Of a DNA stretch of 64,000 bases, positions 27,605 to 35,791 are shown in pieces. Numbering within the stretch: position 1 is the first letter of the stretch; the number at the start of each line of letters is the position of its first letter. The DNA lies in contig NZ_CP119676.1 of assembly GCF_029318635.1 (NCBI RefSeq), positions 2,493,001 to 2,557,000 on the forward strand, written 5' to 3'. The position numbers were made by a program, and so were the translations under genes. The notes under the pieces were generated by a model. The model saw nothing but the letters and a program-made list of their open reading frames with translations. It was not told where the DNA came from and did no database searches. Origin of the DNA: Varunaivibrio sulfuroxidans (GTDB lineage: Bacteria > Pseudomonadota > Alphaproteobacteria > Rhodospirillales > Magnetovibrionaceae).

Positions 27605-28543
27605 TTATTCGCGATTGAGCGCTGCCGTCAGTTCGGGCAGCGCCGTGAACAAGTCGGCCACCAGACCGTAATCGGCGACCTGAAAAATGGGAGCCTCTTC
27701 GTCTTTGTTGATGGCGACGATAACGCGAGAATCCTTCATTCCGGCCAGATGCTGGATCGCGCCGGAGATGCCGACCGCCACGTAGAGGTTGGGCGCGACG
27801 ACTTTTCCGGTCTGTCCGACCTGGTAATCGTTGGGCACATAGCCCGCATCCACCGCGGCGCGCGAGGCTCCGACGGCGGCCCCCAGGGTGTCGGCGAGAT
27901 TTTCGATCAGCTTGAAGTTCTCGGCGGAACCCAGGCCGCGACCGCCGGAGACGATAATTTTGGCGTCGGTCAGTTCGGGGCGTTCCGAATGGCTCAGTTG
28001 TGCGCCGACGAAGCGTGACGGCGCGTCTTGCGGGACAAAAGCAAGGGTGTCGATCGGGGCCGGCTCGTCCGCCCCGGAGGGTGCGGCGTCGAACGCCGTC
28101 GTGCGCACGGTGAGCACCTTGATGCGGTCGCTTGAGGTTACCGTCGCGATTGCGTTTCCGGCATAAATCGGGCGTTTGAAGGTGTCCGGACCGAGGACGG
28201 CGATAACATCCGAAATTTGGGCGACATCGAGCAGCGCGGCGGCGCGCGGCAGGGTGTTCTTGCCGGTGGTGGTCGCGCCGGCGAGCACGGCCTCATAGTT
28301 TTCGGCGAGAGAGACCAGAAGGGGCGCGACGACCTCGGCCAGGGGATGGGCGAAAGCGGGATCATCGACGACCAAGACCCGCCGTACGCCCGCCGCCGCC
28401 GCCGCCTGCCGGGCGGGCTGATCGCAGTTTTCGCCGGCGATCAGGACATCCACCGCACCCAATTGCCCAGCGGCCGTGATGGTATGTAAGGTGGCGGCCT
28501 TCAGGTCCCGATTGTCATGTTCGCCAAGAACCAGAACGTTCAT
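27605..28543 (-). CDS. etfA: Electron-transfer flavoprotein alpha subunit
   Basis: FAD-binding large subunit of ETF, 312 residues. The C-terminal FAD domain shows [57 protein letters not shown] and [12 protein letters not shown]. Its ATG overlaps the last base of the etfB stop (TGATG). ETF receives electrons from acyl-CoA dehydrogenases and hands them to the ETF-quinone oxidoreductase encoded at 12.7-14.3 kb. Confidence 0.97.
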   Translation of the reverse strand: MNVLVLGEHDNRDLKAATLHTITAAGQLGAVDVLIAGENCDQPARQAAAAAGVRRVLVVDDPAFAHPLAEVVAPLLVSLAENYEAVLAGATTTGKNTLPRAAALLDVAQISDVIAVLGPDTFKRPIYAGNAIATVTSSDRIKVLTVRTTAFDAAPSGADEPAPIDTLAFVPQDAPSRFVGAQLSHSERPELTDAKIIVSGGRGLGSAENFKLIENLADTLGAAVGASRAAVDAGYVPNDYQVGQTGKVVAPNLYVAVGISGAIQHLAGMKDSRVIVAINKDEEAPIFQVADYGLVADLFTALPELTAALNRE

Positions 28544-29292
28544 CAGATCACCTTTGCTTCGTTCTTTAGTTTATCGACCAGTTCGTCCACGGATGAGACG
28601 CGATGACCGGCATGACGCAGGGGCGGTTCTTCAACCGAAACGGTCCTAACGCGGAGGCGTATATCGACCCCCAGATCCTCGGCGGCGACGGTGTCGATGG
28701 TTTTCTTTTTCGCCTTCATGATGTTGGGTAGCGATGCGTAACGCGGCGTGTTCAGGCGCAAGTCCGTGGTCACGATGCAGGGCGTTTTCACGGCGATCGT
28801 TTCCAGGCCGCCGTCCACTTCGCGGGTCACTTTCGCCTCGCCATCCTCGATTTTGAGGGCGGAGGTGAAGGCGCCTTGCCCCCAACCTAAAAGGCCCGCC
28901 AGCATCTGACCGGTCTGGTTGGCGTCGTCGTCAATGGCCTGTTTGCCCACAATCACCAAATCGGGGGTTTCTCGCGCGACCAGAGTTTTTAGAATTTTAG
29001 CGGCCCCTAGCGGTTCGATCTCGTCGTCGCATTGAACATGGATGGCCCTGTCCGCGCCCATGGCGAGCGCCGTGCGCAAGGTTTCAAGACAACCCGCGGG
29101 GCCGATCGACACCGCGACCAACTCCTGCGCCACGCCGCCTTCCTTCAGGCGAATGCCTTCTTCGACGGCGATTTCGTCGAACGGGTTCATGGACATTTTG
29201 ACATTGGCGGTCTCGACGCCCGATCCGTCCGCTTTGACGCGAATTTTGACGTTGTAATCGATGACCCGTTTGACCGCGACGAGAACTTTCAT
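28543..29292 (-). CDS. etfB: Electron-transfer flavoprotein beta subunit
   Basis: AMP-binding small subunit of ETF, 249 residues. It begins [17 protein letters not shown] and contains [18 protein letters not shown], the adenine-nucleotide region [20 protein letters not shown], and the recognition loop [20 protein letters not shown], the ETF-beta signature. ATG 29292 is preferred over a GTG two codons upstream because it gives the conserved N-terminus. First gene of etfB-etfA-hbd. Confidence 0.97.
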   Translation of the reverse strand: MKVLVAVKRVIDYNVKIRVKADGSGVETANVKMSMNPFDEIAVEEGIRLKEGGVAQELVAVSIGPAGCLETLRTALAMGADRAIHVQCDDEIEPLGAAKILKTLVARETPDLVIVGKQAIDDDANQTGQMLAGLLGWGQGAFTSALKIEDGEAKVTREVDGGLETIAVKTPCIVTTDLRLNTPRYASLPNIMKAKKKTIDTVAAEDLGVDIRLRVRTVSVEEPPLRHAGHRVSSVDELVDKLKNEAKVI

Positions 29293-29419
29293 GAACACTT
29301 AAAACCCGTAATCGAAGTTGCATTCAAGGAAATCGAGGCGTCCCTCATCGGGCGCGCCCCATGCGTAAGGCGTGGATTTTATGGGAGAAGACGGTGGCTG
29401 GCAAATCCTTTCGCACATG

Positions 29420-29443
29420 CACAACGTCAGGCACAACGTCAGG
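29420..29443. repeat. 12-bp tandem repeat, two copies
   Basis: CACAACGTCAGG occurs twice head to tail in the 173-bp spacer between the adenosyltransferase gene and etfB. No clear promoter or terminator was identified there. Confidence 0.6.
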
Positions 29444-29465
29444 CTGTATCGTGCGCTTTCATTTT

Positions 29466-30029
29466 TTAACGTTCGGCGCCGGGACGCCATAAAACATCAT
29501 CCTCGCCGCGTCCGTTGTGGTGGCGCGCGAGCACGAACAGGAGATCCGACAACCGGTTCAGATACATCAGGGCAGGGGCGGAAATTTTCTCCCGGCATGC
29601 CAGCGCCGAGGCCGCGCGTTCGGCGCGGCGCACCACCGTTCGGGCGAAATGCAAATGGGCGCCGGCGGCGCTTCCTCCTGCCAAAACGAAGGAATTCAGC
29701 GGTTTTAGTTGGGCGTTGTAGGCGTCGATGTCCTGCTCTAGGCGCGTGACCTGAGCGGTGACGATGCGCAGGGCGCCTTCGTCCGCGCGGCCTTCGGCGG
29801 GCGTGGAAAGGTCGGCGCCCAGATCAAAAAGATCGTTCTGAATGCGGCTCAATAAGGCGTCGGTTTCCCGGGGGCAGTGCAGTCGCGCCAATCCGATCGC
29901 GGCGCCGGCCTCATCGACGCAACCATAGGCGGCAACGCGAAGATCGTGCTTGTCCCGTCGGCTACCGTCGGTCAGCGATGTCTGGCCGTTATCGCCGCCT
30001 CGGGTGTAAATTTTTGTCAGTTTAACCAT
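29466..30029 (-). CDS. Cob(I)alamin adenosyltransferase, PduO type
   Basis: ATP:corrinoid adenosyltransferase that makes adenosylcobalamin, 187 residues. The N-terminal MVKLTKIYTRGGDNGQTSL carries the ATP-binding loop. VAAYGCVDEAGAAIGLAR and the C-terminal RTVVRRAERAASAL and YLNRLSDLLFVLAR are the family's core. Adenosylcobalamin is needed by two enzymes in this window, ethylmalonyl-CoA mutase and NrdJ. It is upstream of etfBA on the same strand. Confidence 0.95.
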   Translation of the reverse strand: MVKLTKIYTRGGDNGQTSLTDGSRRDKHDLRVAAYGCVDEAGAAIGLARLHCPRETDALLSRIQNDLFDLGADLSTPAEGRADEGALRIVTAQVTRLEQDIDAYNAQLKPLNSFVLAGGSAAGAHLHFARTVVRRAERAASALACREKISAPALMYLNRLSDLLFVLARHHNGRGEDDVLWRPGAER

Positions 30030-30065
30030 CGTGTACGCCTATGGATGAGTGTCCGTCGCCCCGAA

Positions 30066-31691
30066 TCACGCTTCGGCGACGTGAAACCGGCTGCCCGGCT
30101 CCTGTTTGGATTTATACATGGCGATGTCCGCCTTGCGTAGGGGGGTTGAAATGTTGTCGTCGCGTCCCGAAAAAGTGGAAATACCGATACTGATACACAC
30201 GCCGAGAGAGACGCCGCCGTGTTCGAAGGGCGGGTTTATCGCCCGAATAATATTGCCGGCGACCTTAACGGCGCCCCCGACATCGTGAATGTTTTCCAGG
30301 ATAAGACAGAATTCGTCTCCGCCCATGCGCGCCAGCAGATCCGTTCCTCGGGCGGTGTCACCGATGCGCTGCGCGATCTCTCGTAAAACCCAGTCCCCGA
30401 ATTCATGGCCGTGGGTATCGTTAATGTTTTTAAAATCATCGACATCAAAATACAACAGGGCGCCCGGAACGTTGGAGCGATTCGAGCGCGCCATCGCGTG
30501 TTCGAGAAAAATTTCGAATTGCCTACGGTTGGCGATGCCGGTTAGGTCATCTTGCATCGCCATACGTTCGAGACGCTTTCGCGTTTCGACCAGTTCCGTG
30601 ATATCGCGCATGGATCCTTCGACCCCGGTGGGGGTATGAGGGGGGGCGTATATGAAATGGGCGTTTATGGAAGCCCACAATTCGCGGCCGTCCTTACGGC
30701 GCATGAGGGCTTCGTAGTTTTTGATGCGTCCTCCTCTCTGTTCAAGTGTTTGGAGGAATTTTTCGCGCCCCAACGGATCGGCGTACAAAGACGCCATGTG
30801 TAGGCCGATAGCCTCGTTCAGGGGATAGCCGGTGAGGTCCTCGATGGAGGCCGAAGCCATGATGATGCGACCGCTCAAATCGGTGCGGTAGAACAGATCG
30901 CTCATATTGTCGAGGATCGTGCGCACGTTTTTTTCCGAACGGCGCAGGGCCTCCAGGGTGCGGTTGTGGCGCGACATATCGCGAACGACGGAATGGAAGG
31001 CGGGTTCGCCCATGAATACCGTTGCTCCCGACGTTACCTCGGCGTCAACGCTTGCGCCGTCCAGGCGCAGGAGGCGGATCTCGGTGGTCGGCAGTTCTTG
31101 CTTGCCGTCGTACAACGCACTCAGGCGTTGCTTGGTTTTCTCGATTGAATCGGGGTGTGCAAAATCGAGAAGATTGCGACCGAGGAGATCGACGGACGAA
31201 TGCCCGCCCATCAGTTTTACGGCGGCGGGATTGACGTAGACGATAATATGTTCGCGGTGAATGACGATGGCGTCGGGCGAGAGCACGATAAGATCGTTAA
31301 GTTGACGCTGCTCGTCACGCAATGCGGGCGCACGGCGGAACTTCGCCTTTCCCGAGCGTGTGGGGTTCCAGGAAAACAAGCCGACAAACACGAGGGCGGC
31401 GCCCAAAACATAGCCAATGGATTTTCCGATGAAGGCTTTTTGTATAGTGCCGTTAGAGGATAGAAAAGGATTGATCGCGTCCAAGGTTCCGCTATCCGGT
31501 CCTCCTCTATTTAGGGTGTCTATCGTGTCAAAAAGACTGGTCAGGGAAAAGAGGCCGAGTCCGACCACCAGAAGATACCAGCCGCGCCGCGCGCCCAGTT
31601 TATTTGCGCGTCCGGCGAACAGCACGTAAACGAAAAGACCGAAGATCAGGATGGAGCGGAAAATTTCGATGATGGCGTCGGTTGGAAGCAC
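30066..31691 (-). CDS. Membrane PAS-PAS-GGDEF diguanylate cyclase
   Basis: A 541-residue membrane-bound signalling protein. Three hydrophobic segments lie in the first 115 residues (about 8-27, 37-55 and 88-108), followed by two PAS domains (about 135-260 and 265-390) and a GGDEF domain with intact ARMGGDEFCLI and upstream DLTGIANRRQFE, so cyclic-di-GMP synthesis is likely. Translation starts at GTG 31691 with GAAGG 8 nt upstream. No EAL domain. Neighbours give no clue to the signal. Confidence 0.92.
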   Translation of the reverse strand: MLPTDAIIEIFRSILIFGLFVYVLFAGRANKLGARRGWYLLVVGLGLFSLTSLFDTIDTLNRGGPDSGTLDAINPFLSSNGTIQKAFIGKSIGYVLGAALVFVGLFSWNPTRSGKAKFRRAPALRDEQRQLNDLIVLSPDAIVIHREHIIVYVNPAAVKLMGGHSSVDLLGRNLLDFAHPDSIEKTKQRLSALYDGKQELPTTEIRLLRLDGASVDAEVTSGATVFMGEPAFHSVVRDMSRHNRTLEALRRSEKNVRTILDNMSDLFYRTDLSGRIIMASASIEDLTGYPLNEAIGLHMASLYADPLGREKFLQTLEQRGGRIKNYEALMRRKDGRELWASINAHFIYAPPHTPTGVEGSMRDITELVETRKRLERMAMQDDLTGIANRRQFEIFLEHAMARSNRSNVPGALLYFDVDDFKNINDTHGHEFGDWVLREIAQRIGDTARGTDLLARMGGDEFCLILENIHDVGGAVKVAGNIIRAINPPFEHGGVSLGVCISIGISTFSGRDDNISTPLRKADIAMYKSKQEPGSRFHVAEA

Positions 31692-31895
31692 GCGTATACC
31701 TTCAGTTCATCAACGGAAACTCACTAGAGGTGGGCGGTTCTCCGGCGTTCCGGGCGTCTATCGAAAAATCGGTCGGCCACGGTGCGTGGAAGTCTCTTCG
31801 ACCATCATTGTCCCATCATTGTCCCATCCTCGAATTTAAACAAGACATTCGTGCCGTGGGGGCGATCGCCATCGGGACGGGTCTGGACGCGACGT

Positions 31896-32409
31896 TTAAT
31901 GTCGAACCGTCATGAGGAGAGCGATCGCTCCGCCTGCGAGCAGGCTCCATATCGCGATGATAATCGTGGCCGCGGTTATGCTTTTCGGTCGGTGTTTTTC
32001 GAAGCGAACGACGGCTTCTTGGCGCAAATCGCTCATAACGACCGGGGGAATTAAGGAGATGACCAGTAAAATGCCAAGCGGCAGCAGTATGGCGTCATCC
32101 AGATAGCCTAGTGGATCGGGCCGACGTTTCGCTCCCGCGAACCATCGGGCCGACCGCTATCTATCTTTTTGTTGCAGTTTGATTTCTTCACGCATTTGTG
32201 TCCAATTGCATCGGACTCAAATGTTAAACTCAAACCACTAGGATCGGGATGACGTCAGGAATAAAATCAATGGGACTTAGGGCATAACCGGCGACAACCC
32301 CGGCTAAGATTTTCGCGCGCCATCGAACCCTCTTATCTCGCGTGGCCAAGTATAGGGCTAAAATATCGCGCTTGAGGGCTTTGGTCCATGCCTTTAGGAG
32401 GAGCCACAC
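31896..32409 (-). pseudogene. DUF1232 (YkvA-like) membrane protein gene disrupted by a MITE
   Basis: Read on the minus strand, the left part encodes LKRDILALYLATRD, GVVAGYALSPIDFIPDVIPI and then runs into the inserted element, where it stops at TGA. Beyond the element the frame resumes with GYLDDAILLPLGILLVISLI and ends at TAA 31896. Deleting the element with one CTAG restores a continuous DUF1232 protein of about 127 residues with its SPIDxIPD signature. No ATG is present near the expected N-terminus; GTG 32409 is the best start. The gene is therefore recently broken but otherwise undamaged. DUF1232 proteins are small membrane proteins of unknown function. Confidence 0.85.
32108..32241 (-). 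mobile_element. MITE-like element, copy 2, inside the DUF1232 gene
   Basis: A 134-bp sequence, the near-identical reverse complement of 18000-18134. It starts and ends with CTAG; the uninterrupted target reads ATC CTA GGC TAT in the DUF1232 frame. Only one CTAG belongs to the host, which shows a target duplication of CTAG or TA. The left segment introduces a stop four codons in. No transposase gene is in the window. Confidence 0.88.
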
Positions 32410-32578
32410 GATATAATACCCGTAAAAAATCGAGGAAGCCGAACCAAATCGTGGGCGTCCGCCACGAAGGTGAATGTACCGTCAACGTTGAAATGGTTGC
32501 TCGAAATCCGTCGGTTGGGCGTATCCGTTTCTCGAAACTGACGCACGAGAATAATTTCACACGGGGCCATCGGTTTTC

Positions 32579-34273
32579 TCAGTCCCCTGCTTGACGCACA
32601 AGGCCTCGCGCGATGACCTGGGCCTGGATTTCCGCCGCCCCCTCGAAGATGTTGAGAATGCGCGCATCGACCAGAATCCGCGAAATGGGGTATTCCAGGG
32701 CATAGCCGTTGCCGCCGTGAATTTGCAAGGCGGCGTCGGCGTTCGACCAAGCGACGCGCGCCGCCAGCAACTTGGCCATGCCCGCCTCGATGTCGCAGCG
32801 CCGCCCGCCGTCTTTCTCGCGGGCGGAGAAATAGGTCAGTTGCCGGGCGATCATGGTTTCCACCGCCATCCAGCCGATTTTTCCGGCGACGCGGGGGAAG
32901 GCAAAAATGGGTTGGGCGAACTGTATCCGATCGTGGGCGTATTTGAGGGCCTCTTCCATGGCGTTCTGGGCGACGCCGACGGCGCGCGCCGCGGTTTGGA
33001 TGCGCGCCGCTTCGAAGGTCGCCATTAGGTGCTTGAACCCCTGTCCCTCGGCGCCGCCGAGCAGACTGGCCGCCGGGGTTTCAAGGCCGTCGAAGGCGAT
33101 TTCGTATTCTTTCATGCCGCGATAGCCGAGCACCCCGATTTCGCCGCCGTCGATGTGTGCATCGGGAAACGGGGACTTGTCGTCGCCCCGGGTCTTGTCC
33201 ACCAGGAACATGGAAAGACCCCGATATCCCTTGTCTTCGGGGTCGGTGCGCGCCAGCAGGGTCATCATGTCCGAGCGCGCGCCGTGGGTAATCCAGGTCT
33301 TGTTGCCGGTGATGCGGTAGGCGTCGCCGTCCCGGGTGGCGCGGGTCTGCAAGGAGGCGAGGTCCGATCCGGTGTTCGGTTCGGTAAACACGGCGGTGGG
33401 CAGGATTTCACCGCTGGCCAGGCGGGGCAGGTAGTGGGCGCGCTGTTCGTCGGTGCCGCCCAGGCCGATCAGTTCGGCGGCGATTTCCGAACGGGTGCCC
33501 AGGGATCCGACGCCAATGTAGCCGCGCGACAGTTCCTCGGTGACCACGCACATCGCGGTCTTGCCCATTTCCAGGCCGCCGAAGGCCTCGGGGATGGTCA
33601 ACCCGAAGACGCCCAGTTCGGCCATTTGTTCGATCACGGCGATCGGAATCAGGGTGTCGGCGAGGTGCCAGTCGTGGCAGAACGGCGCGACCTGATCCTC
33701 GACGAAGCGGCGGAATTGTTCGCGCACCAGATCCAGGGTTTCATCGCCCAGGCCAAGATCGCCGAAGCGCCCGCCGTCGAGATCGAGCAGGACGGCGATA
33801 CGCACCCGCAGGGCGGGGGCGTTGCCCATACGCATCAGGCGATGGGCCTGAATATTGAGAATTTCCTCCACCGTGTCGTCTTCGATCCCCATGTCGCCGG
33901 GCCGTACGATTTCCACCTGACTCATGGCGATTCCGGTGGTCATCTGGCTCAGGTATTCGCCGAAGCCGACCTGGAGGATCAGGCGCTCCAACTCGCCCAG
34001 GCGGCCCGCATCGTCGAGGCGCTCGGCCCAACCCAAAAGCTGAGCCAAACCCTCGCCATAGGTCGCCAGCCACGCCAGACCGTGGGCGGCGACCTGCTCG
34101 CGCTCAAGCAAGGCGGGATCGATCGTTCCGCCCGGCGCGATCAGGTCGGCGACGCCCTGGCGGGCGGCCTCGACCAGTTTTTCGGCCACGCTCAACGCCG
34201 CGCGGCAGTCTTCCAGCAGCGCCGGAAAGAGCGCACCGGTATCGGTATCGGGGGTGGGATTTGGGGCGTTCAT
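32579..34273 (-). CDS. mcd: (2S)-methylsuccinyl-CoA dehydrogenase
   Basis: FAD-dependent acyl-CoA dehydrogenase of the ethylmalonyl-CoA pathway, oxidising methylsuccinyl-CoA to mesaconyl-CoA. At 564 residues it is longer than ordinary acyl-CoA dehydrogenases because of the N-terminal extension of about 150 residues typical of Mcd. The core has VFTEPNTGSDLASLQTRA, KTWITHGARSDMM and the C-terminal IHGGNGYALEYPISRILVDA. It follows ccr by 52 bp on the same strand, supporting the assignment. Start ATG 34273 is used; the frame reaches 34348 but would overlap ccr. Confidence 0.93.
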   Translation of the reverse strand: MNAPNPTPDTDTGALFPALLEDCRAALSVAEKLVEAARQGVADLIAPGGTIDPALLEREQVAAHGLAWLATYGEGLAQLLGWAERLDDAGRLGELERLILQVGFGEYLSQMTTGIAMSQVEIVRPGDMGIEDDTVEEILNIQAHRLMRMGNAPALRVRIAVLLDLDGGRFGDLGLGDETLDLVREQFRRFVEDQVAPFCHDWHLADTLIPIAVIEQMAELGVFGLTIPEAFGGLEMGKTAMCVVTEELSRGYIGVGSLGTRSEIAAELIGLGGTDEQRAHYLPRLASGEILPTAVFTEPNTGSDLASLQTRATRDGDAYRITGNKTWITHGARSDMMTLLARTDPEDKGYRGLSMFLVDKTRGDDKSPFPDAHIDGGEIGVLGYRGMKEYEIAFDGLETPAASLLGGAEGQGFKHLMATFEAARIQTAARAVGVAQNAMEEALKYAHDRIQFAQPIFAFPRVAGKIGWMAVETMIARQLTYFSAREKDGGRRCDIEAGMAKLLAARVAWSNADAALQIHGGNGYALEYPISRILVDARILNIFEGAAEIQAQVIARGLVRQAGD

Positions 34274-34325
34274 GGCCGGGGGCTCCGTTCGAGGGGGCTT
34301 GCGATCCGTGGTCCTGCGCGCCGTC

Positions 34326-35609
34326 TCATTCTTCGATGCAGTCTTCAAGGGTGCGCCGTCCCGGTTTGAGGGCCTGGATCAGGACCGCCATGTTGCCCGG
34401 TTTGTGTTTGTTGTTCATCATCTTGACGTGCGCCATGGGAATGTCGTCCCACGAAAACACTTCCGACATGCACGGGTCGATGCGTCGTTCGATCATCAAC
34501 TGATTGGCTTGGGAGGCTTGCTTTAAGTGGGCGAAATGGCTGCCCTGGATGCGTTTTTGGCGCATCCACACGAAGCGGGCGTCGAAGGTCAGGTTATAGC
34601 CCGTGGTGCCGGCGCAAAAAACCACCATGCCGCCGCGTTTGACGACGAAACACGACACCGCGAAGGTCTGCTCGCCGGGATGTTCGAAAACGAAATCGAC
34701 ATCGCGCCCCTTGCCGGTAATTTCCCAGATCGCCTTGCCGAAGGCGCGCACCCTTTTCATGTAATCGCCATAGGCCGCGCCGTCATCGACATCGGGCAGT
34801 TGTCCCCAACAGTCGAAGTCGCGCCGGTTGACGACCCCCTTGGCGCCCAGGCCGAGGACGAATTCGCGCTTGTCCTCGTTGGAAATGACGCCGATGGCGT
34901 TGGCCCCGGCGGTGGCGATCAGTTGCACCGCCATCGAACCCAGACCGCCCGACGCCCCCCACACCAACACGTTGTGGCCGGGGCGCAAAATATGCGGGCG
35001 GTGGCCGAACAGCATGCGGTACGCGGTGGCCAGGGTCAGGGTATAGCACGCGCTTTCTTCCCAGGTCAGGTGGCGCGGGCGGGCCATGACCTGTTGCGCC
35101 TGGACGCGGGTGAATTGGGCGAACGAGCCGTCGGGAGTCTCGTAACCCCAGATCCGCTGCGAGGGCGAAAACATGGGGTCGCCGCCGTTGCATTCCTCGT
35201 CGTCGCCGTCATCTTGGTTGCAATGGACGACGACCTCGTCGCCGACCTTCCAGCGCGTGACTTTCGAGCCCACCGCCCAGACGATGCCGGCGGCGTCGGA
35301 CCCTGCGATGTGAAACGGCGCCTTGTGGACGTCGAACACGGAAATCGGCTTGCCCAGCGCCGCCCACACCCCGTTGTAATTGACCCCGGCGGCCATCACC
35401 ATGACCAGCACCTCGCCGGAATCGATGCTGGGAACATCGACGACCTCGACCTGCATCGCGGTGTCCGGCGCGCCGTGGCGTTCGCGACGGATGACCCAGG
35501 CGTACATCTGCTTGGGGACATGACCCAAGGGCGCGATCTCGCCGACCTCATAAAGGTCCTTTTTCGCCGCGCCGGGCGCGGGGGAGGGGGCTTCTGTGGC
35601 CTCGGTCAT
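34326..35609 (-). CDS. ccr: Crotonyl-CoA carboxylase/reductase
   Basis: NADPH-dependent reductive carboxylase making ethylmalonyl-CoA from crotonyl-CoA and CO2, the key step of the ethylmalonyl-CoA pathway. The 427-residue MDR-family protein shows VMAAGVNYNGVWAALGKP, the loop HCNQDDGDDEECNGGDPMFS, the cofactor motif VLVWGASGGLGSMAVQL, and FVFEHPGEQTFAVS. These match Ccr rather than simple enoyl reductases. It is transcribed divergently from ecm and is followed by mcd. Confidence 0.96.
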   Translation of the reverse strand: MTEATEAPSPAPGAAKKDLYEVGEIAPLGHVPKQMYAWVIRRERHGAPDTAMQVEVVDVPSIDSGEVLVMVMAAGVNYNGVWAALGKPISVFDVHKAPFHIAGSDAAGIVWAVGSKVTRWKVGDEVVVHCNQDDGDDEECNGGDPMFSPSQRIWGYETPDGSFAQFTRVQAQQVMARPRHLTWEESACYTLTLATAYRMLFGHRPHILRPGHNVLVWGASGGLGSMAVQLIATAGANAIGVISNEDKREFVLGLGAKGVVNRRDFDCWGQLPDVDDGAAYGDYMKRVRAFGKAIWEITGKGRDVDFVFEHPGEQTFAVSCFVVKRGGMVVFCAGTTGYNLTFDARFVWMRQKRIQGSHFAHLKQASQANQLMIERRIDPCMSEVFSWDDIPMAHVKMMNNKHKPGNMAVLIQALKPGRRTLEDCIEE

Positions 35610-35791
35610 TGTGTTTTCCCGATAATGTCATACACGCAGTGTGGGTAAAATTATGTCGCAAGCACTCTTTTTTCGCAATGCACAAATTGCTACAATTAGC
35701 GGACTTGGGGTGCGATTTGAATATTTTCACGCGTTAAAACATACAATTAATGCCCCTTTTGCGGGGCAGTGAAAAACGGGGACGAAAAACC
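35610..35791. promoter_or_regulatory. Divergent ccr/ecm promoter region with inverted repeat
   Basis: The spacer between two ethylmalonyl-CoA pathway genes is AT-richer than its surroundings. It holds an inverted repeat GCAAT-GCACAA-ATTGC (35675-35690) and a related half site TCGCAAGCAC (35656-35665). TTGAAT near 35718 could be the -35 box for ecm. A shared regulator binding the inverted repeat is plausible; TetR-type CcrR controls ccr in Methylobacterium, but no regulator gene is adjacent here. Confidence 0.45.

Noticed and set aside
33029-34369. 446-residue rightward ORF
   Set aside because: Antisense shadow of mcd; no domain or ribosome site.
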